Assembly (NCBI GenBank): GCA_030549335.1
Contig: CM060187.1
Span: 54,580,203 to 54,644,202, forward strand
Direction of reading: 5' to 3'
Length of the DNA stretch: 64,000 nt
DNA from: Pontederia crassipes
Lineage: Eukaryota > Streptophyta > Magnoliopsida > Commelinales > Pontederiaceae
The position numbers and the translations under genes were made by a program. Positions within the stretch are counted from its first letter, which is position 1, and every line of letters begins with the position of its first letter. The notes under the pieces are model-generated. The model ran no database searches. It was not told the origin of the DNA and saw nothing but the letters and a program-made list of their open reading frames with translations. Below, in pieces: positions 56,915 through 64,000 of the stretch.

Positions 56915-57290
56915 TTGGAACGGTCAATCGATATTGTTAGACTGGTCGATCGATTGTAAGTTTGATCGACTATTTTCTCGCGTCGAGCCGGTCGACCGTT
57001 CACCTTGAGTCGGTCGGCCGGTCGCTACGCGTCAGTACGTTGTGGGATCAGTCGACCAATCTTCCCAAGCCGGTCAACCGATCGTACGCGGCCTCGATGA
57101 GGCTCTCGCGAGATCGGTCGACCATTCTACTGAGACCGATCGACCGATTACGTGCGTAGGCCCTCGACGGACTCGTGCCGGATCGGTCGACTGATCAAGT
57201 TGAATCGGTCGATCGACCATATGGCCAACGTGTAATGTCGCGGACCAATCGACCGATCTTACGAAATTGGTCGACCAATTCCACGCAGAG
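56915..57290. repeat. Array of CGGTCGACCGAT palindromic motifs in LTR B
   Basis: About fifteen copies of variants of (A/C)CGGTCGACCG, GGTCGATCGA and CGGTCAACCGAT occur within 375 bases in both orientations, spaced roughly 20-35 bases apart and often separated by TTC.A or short AT-rich links. It is an expanded version of the cluster in LTR A. Confidence 0.85.
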
Positions 57291-57813
57291 ACCGAGTCGC
57301 CGATCATTTTCCTCATTTCCGACCAACCTCCGACCATCGGATGCCGACGATTACAATATAAAAAGTGTAGCTACTATCTCAGGGTCACAATAATGCGCAA
57401 AATATTATTGACATTTTATCATCTAGGAGATTTGTACGTCTATGGTACTTTTCCGATCATTTTTCGGTGGTTTTGCGGCTGTTATCCGACGCAGGTCGTC
57501 CTTGACCGGCAAGGAGATGCGGTTGATCTATGTGCACGTCGAGGGGGAATCGTCGTGTGTCAAATCGTATGCCGGATTCCTTTGCTCCGTGCTGGTGTAA
57601 GTTCGTCGTTCGTCGGAGCCGGAGAAGAAGAGAAAGAGCAAAGGAGGGAGAGAATGAAGCTGTGGCAGTCGGGGAGTGTCCAAAAGGGGTTACGAGAGTC
57701 CTCCTCACTCCCTCCTTAAAGCCTCCGCCACCCCCTCTCTCCTTGGAAGAGGTCGTGGGGGAGTGGGTGAGAGAGAATCGGGAGGGGGGGAGAGGTTACT
57801 CTTCCCCCGATTC

Positions 57814-60671
57814 TGTCACATCCCACTCTGTGACTAAGTTTCAATTTCAACTATTACCTTCCTTAATTATGTTTATCAATTTTATGAATAAAATCAATAA
57901 AACCTCCTCCCTTATTTTGTGTTATTTGCCAATACATACAAAGGATGCATATATATATATATATATATATTCATCAAAATTTAAATAAACACTTATAAGA
58001 TATATCATTCACATATTATCATTATATTTTTTTCCACTAACCACCCCACATACAACACCCCACAAAATCAAGTTTTATACAACCTTACAAAAAGTTTTCT
58101 AACAAACTTAATTACAACATCTAAGACTACCTATTACATGCATGTTTCAAAAACAAAAGTGAAGGGGAAAATAAAAGTGAAAGAAAAATAGCAATGCTCC
58201 GGCGGTTCGACCTCTTCTATACGCCTCAAACCAAGCTTCGAGTCAACTCAACTCGAGAACTTATGTGTATCTGAAAAATTAAAAATGGGTACTGTGAGCA
58301 ACAATCATTTGCTCATTGAGTGGAATAAAAGTACAACATAGGAGAATAATACGAGTGCATATAACATTTAAATAATTATATTTCTTTCATATGATAAAAC
58401 ATTTAAAGTATAACTCATATCACATAACTTTCCAAATCATATGAAATTTTACATAAATATCAATTATTCAAGATATCATCATATTCACAATTAAACTCCA
58501 CACATGTGTCATTGCACATACTCATCATGGGTCGATACGTATTCCTCATGATCATGTGTCATATAGCTAAGCAGAGCTTCATAATCAAGAGTATCAGATA
58601 CGCAGAGCAAATCATGGGTCAATATGTATCTCTCTATGATCGTGTGTCATACAGTTAAGCAGAGCTTCACAATCAAGAGTATCAGATACGCAGAGTAAAT
58701 CATGAGTCAATATGTATCCCAATCATAATTGTGTGTCACCCAATTATGATTCTCAGATACGCAGAACGATCATGGGTCAATATGTGCACGCAAAGCAGCC
58801 CCCAATGACAAAGACACCCGATATACGCCCCAAAGACTTCATATATATCGAATGTGGTCCCAAAGACCTTTTTCAAACAGCATGACTAATGAACACATAG
58901 AGTTTAAGAATATCAAAATACACATGTCATAATCTCATATCATTATCAAGTAAAACTTATTTTCACTTCACAAGCATTATTTCCTGAAAACATTTTTGTA
59001 TAAGATGTTACTCCATCTCATATGAAATCTTTGAAACATATTATAAATACTTTCCATAGCTCAAGATATATTTCAATAATAACAATAATAAGCTTTGCTT
59101 GAGGTAATACCATAAATAAAAGAACTAATATATAACATTTTGCTATGTTATAAATTTACCAACTCACCTTGTACTTTATGTTTTCAAATAGGTTTACTAG
59201 ATTTTCCTCATTTCACTTGTAGCTTGTTGGTTTCCTACAAGCAAGGATGCTATTTCACTTTCCAATTATTAATAATAATAATATGCAATGCATGCTCATG
59301 CATGAACCTTTGTTCACCTTAAAATGCATATAATCCCCTCTGGTACTAATATCTAACTTCAAATATTTATATTCATAGACTATTTCACACTTGGAACATC
59401 TCAATCTTCCATAACTTAACTAGGTGTTGTCTTAGGATTCTAAACTGAATGTGTGTTAATAAATAATTCATAACTTCTTAACCCTAAGTGCAAATATCAT
59501 GATTCTAAAAACTTTAGAAACTAGACTTATTAAAGTTACTAATCCCCAAATATCGTTAACTAATTCGAAGTGATCAAGTCATAAAAATCAAGACAATCTG
59601 ACCTAGAGTTTATGCTTTGGCAGACTGTGTATCACTGAATGAATAATTTATATCTTTAACAATACTTATCCATTTGATGAGATACTAATTTTAATATAAT
59701 CTAAACTTCAGTAGTGTTTAAGCATAAAAATTGTGGAATTTAACTCCTTGTATGACCCTATAACAAAAATAGTTAATTAGGGTCGTGATCTGTCCATATT
59801 CTGGAACTTGATAGAAAACTTACTATGAAATGAAAAGTTAATTTCTCCACATCTACGTATTCAAATTGGATGATTTCACTTCTCACTGAACCCTTGTGAA
59901 GTATACTTTAACATGTATAAATTTTAAACCCTAATTCGATTTACCCTAATCATACTCTAATCTACAAGGCGGACATGTCTCCGACTCGGGACAGAGTGAG
60001 CGACCTACGGTGCTCGGTTCATAACTTTCTCTACAGAAGTCCTTATTACATGATTCTTGTGGTGAAAGCTAACATCGAGAGGATGTACATGAAAATTTTT
60101 AGAATATATGAAGAACTACTTACGAAGATATGATCATATGAAATTGAATGTCGATTTCAGATCCGCAGATTCACCCTAACCCAGCAAATTTGTCGAATTT
60201 CCTCAGGCTGTTCGGCAATCGATCTAATCTTAAAAAATTTTCGGCTTGCAGATAATACGAATAAATGATTTATATATTTTTTACAAAATTTTGACACGTC
60301 ATATGATGGTTTGAAAAAATCATTGTCTAAGCAGTTGGTGAGCTGCCTGCTTCAGCTGCTTGAAACCCTATTGGTTGAAATGGAGGTCCAATCATATTAT
60401 TTAATTAAAAGTTAGTGTTAAACTTCTAATTAACATTAGTTAATCATAATTAAACATGTTTATTATAATATTTACAAATATTAGAATTAATTCCTAATAA
60501 TCTTATATAATTTCTTTATAACGCTTATCGATAATTTAATTTTGATTATGCTTTAATCCAAAAGTTAATTGCTACACGCCATCATGACTATATAAGCATC
60601 TAAAATTACTTAAAATGCTAATTAAAAGTAAGATTATGTTAAAATGATATTTGTGGAGCACGTCCGTGACA
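57814..60671 (-). mobile_element. 3' LTR of a truncated Ty3-gypsy chromovirus-type element
   Basis: The minus strand starts TGTCACGGACGTGCTCC at 60671, directly after a polypurine tract (AAGGAGAGGAGAAT), and ends GATGTGACA at 57814, giving a 2858-bp LTR with TGTCAC inverted ends. The PPT and the pol C-terminus beyond it (60672-60870) fix this as the 3' LTR on the minus strand. The element is cut near 60900, so no 5' LTR is present and target duplication is not testable. It inserted into LTR B. The interior holds a three-unit repeat (58526-58775) and an (AT)n run at 57946-57970. Confidence 0.82.
58526..58780. repeat. Three-unit repeat (about 90 bp) in LTR D
   Basis: CATGGGTC(G/A)ATA(C/T)GTAT, TGATC(A/G)TGTGTCATA and AAGCAGAGCTTC.(T/C)AATCAAGAG with TATCAGATACGCAGAG recur, the third unit shortened. 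Confidence 0.85.
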
Positions 60672-60870
60672 ATTCTCCTCTCCTTAAAAAAAATTTCGTC
60701 TCCGAAATTTAGATACATATTCTAGAAAATTAGAATGGATACTTCTTTCTTATCTGGTCATTCTCACTTTCAAGTTGCCTCCTTTCCTGACTGTTTTTTT
60801 TTTTACTATAACACTAACGGTAAAGGAATTTTCATTTTCAAAGTTTATTTTCCTTGACTCTTATAATTTA
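60672..60870 (-). pseudogene. Gypsy polypurine tract and C-terminal end of pol
   Basis: Reading the minus strand towards the LTR, a decayed frame contains NSFTVSVIVKK, RRQLESENDQIRKKYPF and a stop. This resembles the chromodomain-type end of gypsy pol (LVKVLW..EEATWE.E...R.KYP.LF). It is followed by AAATTTCGGAGACGAAATTT and the purine tract AAGGAGAGGAGAAT that abuts the LTR. Upstream domains are missing beyond about 60900. Decayed and not functional. Confidence 0.7.
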
Positions 60871-61049
60871 TATTTTATTTTCTTCCCAAGATAAATTTTC
60901 TTATACTCGAATAATTTGAGTTGCTCTTTATGTGCAGAAGGTTGTTCTGTAGTTTATTGATGGTACGATCTCTAATTCTTTATGAACACAAAGTAATTAT
61001 ATGTACTATTCTTTATTGATGTCTTGTTGTCTTTGGATTTTGCTTTAAT

Positions 61050-61575
61050 GTGACTGCTAGCACACCGGAATATCCTATTATAGAAGAGATGAGAAAAGTT
61101 GGTTATTGCATCATTCCAGATGAGTTAGCACCCATTGCACGTGGATATAATAACAAGAATTTGAAGAGCAATGGAGGGCTAGATAGAATAGGAAGGAAGA
61201 TTTCTATTTCACTTGATGCTGGCATAATGACAAGCAAAATATTTTTTTTTCAACAAGTGTGTCGAAAAATCACCAAGAAGCTTCTAGATGTTTGTTTGGA
61301 ATATTTTACATGATTTGACATTGATCATTCTTATGATTTGAGATTTGATATCTGCAGTTGTTGGACTTCTAATTGAATATTAGCCCAAGGATACATACGA
61401 TGGTTTAGGAATCTTACTTAGCATATTCCTGGTCGTCATAGTTATAGCATCCAGTGACTCATTGCAATTTAGAAACTTTAGATAAGAAAAGAAAAAAGAT
61501 ATTGATCCAATTGCTCAGAAATGGACATAGACAAAAACTTTTGTTGACGACTTGTTGATTGATGAGCTTGTCTAT
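61050..61575 (+). pseudogene. Autoinhibited Ca2+-ATPase (ACA, P2B-type) relic
   Basis: The plus strand reads PEYPIIEEMRKVGYCIIPDE followed by LAPIARGYNNKNLKSNGG and ISISLDAGI, matching the region after the calmodulin-binding domain of plant ACA pumps (usual form VGY.I.PDEL..I...HD.K.LK.HGG). In another frame MFVWNILHDLTLIILMI leads, past stops, to PKDTYDGLGILLSIFLVVIV, ASSDSLQFRNF and EKKKDI, the first two membrane helices and the SLQFRDLDKEKKKI segment. At least five stops and a frame change make it a pseudogene. The phosphorylation and ATP-binding domains are absent. Full-length ACA pumps exceed 1000 residues. Confidence 0.85.
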
Positions 61576-61599
61576 AAATGATTTGATCAATATCATTGA

Positions 61600-64000
61600 A
61601 CATAGAAATATTGAAGATATTGTAAATACATAATATCTTTGATGGTGGAACTTAACAAATAAATAGTTGATCAAATACATGTCAAAATCTCATATGGTAC
61701 TATGTACCATGGACATAACTTTCCTTCAATTTTTTTAGGTAATGTGTCCTTGTAAATTCACTATTGTGATATCTTTTTATTTGTCTTCATATTTCACAAT
61801 AATCTTGCATATATCACATTTTTTTGTCTATAATATTTTCCTAATGTGCATATTTAAAATTTCATAAAAGAATTAATTCTTTTATCTAGTCTTGTTACCA
61901 TGGTTAATTTTATATAAAGTTCCCATAAAGATAAATACCAATGTTATGAGTGGAAAATTAATTGCAAGGAAATTTTCAAATATTTTGACAAACTTTATGG
62001 ATAATAAAAATAATGGGTAGTACTTCAACAATTATATGAGTCTATCATGACAAGCAAAAGAAGATGACACATTGACTAAAGTGAACGACAGAATAACCAT
62101 TGTCCATAAGTCAAATACGATCACTATCATTCGTAAGAATGATTGTTAGAGTGCGAGCAACAATGAGTTTTGTGAATAAGATTTTCCCTCTCTAATTGAT
62201 TTACAATGATGAAATGTCAATTCGAGTTCGCGATCGAGGATCAGAAAGGCGTTCCCCTCTAATCGCTCATTCACTATACATCCAACCAACATTTCGTGAT
62301 TGATGAAAACCCAATTAAAGTTCTCGATAGATAACCAGAGGATGCATCACTCCAATAATCTTTCGAGAAGCTTTCTCACAACTCTTTTAAACTCCCAAAA
62401 TTAATGGACGTACTAAAGTCCGAAATGACAAATCGTTTATCACTCATAAAGGAGTGACAATGGTGATTTAATCAGTCACCCTAGATGAGATGTGGTAGAT
62501 AATGATGAGTAAAAATCAATTTTCAAATATGAAGAATCGCAATCGATAACAACTAATCAAGAATCGTCAATGATTTAGAATGTATAACAATGAATATTGT
62601 TTGATAACTACGAGTTGAAGGTTGACAATAATTCTAATATCAATATAGCAATTCAAGATTTCATAGTAATTTCAACATCATTGATAATAATTCACATTAG
62701 ACGATGATAATGTAATGATCATCATATAATTTGAAATAGGTATCAATTTTCAACACTAAACTGATTTGATGATTGATTCTCCAACTTTTATACGTAGTTT
62801 AATATTATTATCCATTTCAATAAAATGTTTATCATTTCTTATTAATATAGACATCTCATAATGTTTTCATAAGATTACAAGCATCTATTCTCTTACTGAT
62901 TCTCCCTACAGAACCTTCAATATCTTGTATAATCTTATTAAGATTTAATGTTCTCAAACCCGAAGAACAAAACTCATACTTACCATCTACACATCCAACA
63001 CAAGTCATTTCTAATTTCATAATAAGGATCATTCATATGTATATATTAAAAGTTTTCATGATCACATTCATATTTCACTTATGTTATTTATAACACATTC
63101 TGCAAATTGATTTTGACTATTCAAAATAACATAACTATATTTTATTCCAATTTTTCATATCTTCTTATTCACATATTTTATTTGGATCAATCTCAATCTT
63201 GTAGAATTAAGCTTCAAAGTCAATTCACACGTATGTTATTTACTAATTTAGAATACCCATAATCACTTGAAAGAGTCGAACAAATATAATATTCAAATTA
63301 GAATATTAATGATATAATACATATCTATTATCTGATTCTCATACATATGAGTAATCCAATGTATGTTAAATACAATACTATGAATGGTGGCTTGTAAATA
63401 TCCTCTCATCTCACCTTCATAAGGTTCAAATGTATTTATTCCAAAACACAATGTTTTATTGCAAATATTTTATAACCCAACATGTGACTTTTTTTATCTT
63501 TTTCATTTTCTTTTCTATGTAAGATGCAAACTAATTGTTCTTTATGTGACAAGTCCTTGTTTCAATCAACAAGCTTATTCGTACTCAATCATAAAATGAT
63601 TACTTCATATTTTTTTAGATTGGAGATAAGAGAACACGTCATGCTTCCTTTCTATATTAGGGAGAAAGGTTGCAAGATAAATAATTGATCAAAGTCATTC
63701 AAATATATCAGATGATCATACATACCAATGATATGATTTGTTTTTCTTATAATTGACATGATCTAATATCACGAGGTCAACCCAAAACTCATGCATAATT
63801 TGGCTCTTAGTTTTATTTTCCCATAATAATTTTGTAAAATAGTATTTAAATATTTCTCGTGATGTGCACAACTTTCAGAATTCAGAGATCATACGTTTAT
63901 GAGTGGTTTGATAATGATCATATCGAGTTCCATGTATATAGATGTTGAGATATATCATTTTTCTAAACTTTATCTAATGGTATCAATATCTTAAAGTCAT
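61600..64000. other. AT-rich DNA, no recognisable gene
   Basis: No coding-like frame and no clear repeat boundary. The part around 62150-62450 (TTCGAGTTCGCGATCGAGG) is less AT-rich and could be a decayed retroelement. I found no motif to support that. Confidence 0.5.

Larger units (their letters stand above)
55564..57813. mobile_element. Gypsy-type LTR (family A/B), right end cut by a later insertion
   Basis: The left end TGAAACGCCCTC resembles the TGTAACGCCCCC of LTR A. Shared internal segments include GTGCAG.G.TC..GAGCTCTGCGCC (55890), GAATACCC.TGAGC (55974) and the CTGTCTCCTCAGC repeat. Right of the GGTCGACC array the sequence is GC- and purine-rich, as in LTR A, but at 57814 it is interrupted by the start of LTR D. 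Flanking duplication cannot be tested. Confidence 0.7.

Noticed and set aside
57267..57988. Plus-strand frames of about 150 codons at the right part of LTR B
   Set aside because: Arginine/serine-rich composition from purine-rich LTR sequence; one frame runs across the LTR D junction into an (AT)n run.

Overview
This window is nuclear DNA from a flowering plant. The evidence is plant-type split genes with GT-AG introns, plant-specific transposon families (CACTA with TNP2/Transposase_24 domains, Ty3-gypsy chromovirus LTRs, TRIM, Copia, RTE- and L1-type LINEs, hAT and long-TIR elements), a pentatricopeptide-repeat (PPR) fragment and a CYP94-like P450 fragment. The GC-rich first exon of the main gene family suggests a monocot, but the species cannot be fixed from sequence alone. 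No bacterial operons, CRISPR arrays, tRNA or rRNA genes were seen.

The only gene family with a plausibly working member is a minus-strand cluster of soluble epoxide hydrolase-like genes (alpha/beta hydrolase fold). EH1 (10734-16979) has all four exons. Exon 4 is split by a 2-kb LTR, and the nucleophilic Asp of the H-D-W-G motif is Gly. EH2 (25519-26166) keeps only exons 3 and 4. EH3 (43041-53198) has four intact exons in frame (317 residues), all catalytic residues and consensus splice sites. Its second intron is about 8.5 kb and is filled with transposons and a P450 fragment. EH1 and EH3 also share introns, a promoter block and upstream flank, so they arose by segmental duplication. The duplication supplies empty sites that date several insertions.

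Layout: 1-2170 GC-rich repeat and AT-rich DNA; 2171-10144 a complete but defective CACTA transposon; 10.7-17.4 kb EH1 with a solo LTR, a hAT-like element and a Harbinger-like element inside it; 17.4-23.3 kb EH1 upstream flank with RTE debris, a GC-rich repeat and a second solo LTR; 23.3-25.4 kb an RPL18 3' fragment, a MITE and AT-rich DNA; 25.5-31.7 kb EH2 and a PPR gene fragment broken by RTE-derived insertions, one with a 5' inversion; 31.7-39.2 kb an L1 LINE on the minus strand, split by a 3.4-kb solo LTR; 39.2-42.9 kb AT-rich, no gene seen; 43.0-54.3 kb EH3 and flank, its large intron holding an LTR-like block, a tandem TRIM array, a Copia LTR, an RTE copy and a CYP94-like pseudogene; 54.4-55.5 kb a long-TIR element; 55.6-60.9 kb two gypsy-type LTRs, the second with polypurine tract and pol C-terminus; 61.05-61.6 kb a relic of a plasma-membrane-type Ca2+-ATPase; the remainder shows nothing recognisable.

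The main story is decay of a duplicated enzyme locus by nested transposition, with target-site duplications readable at most junctions. The least expected pattern is that several long gypsy-type LTRs carry clusters of short CpG-containing palindromes, with a different palindrome in each family, in the same part of the LTR.
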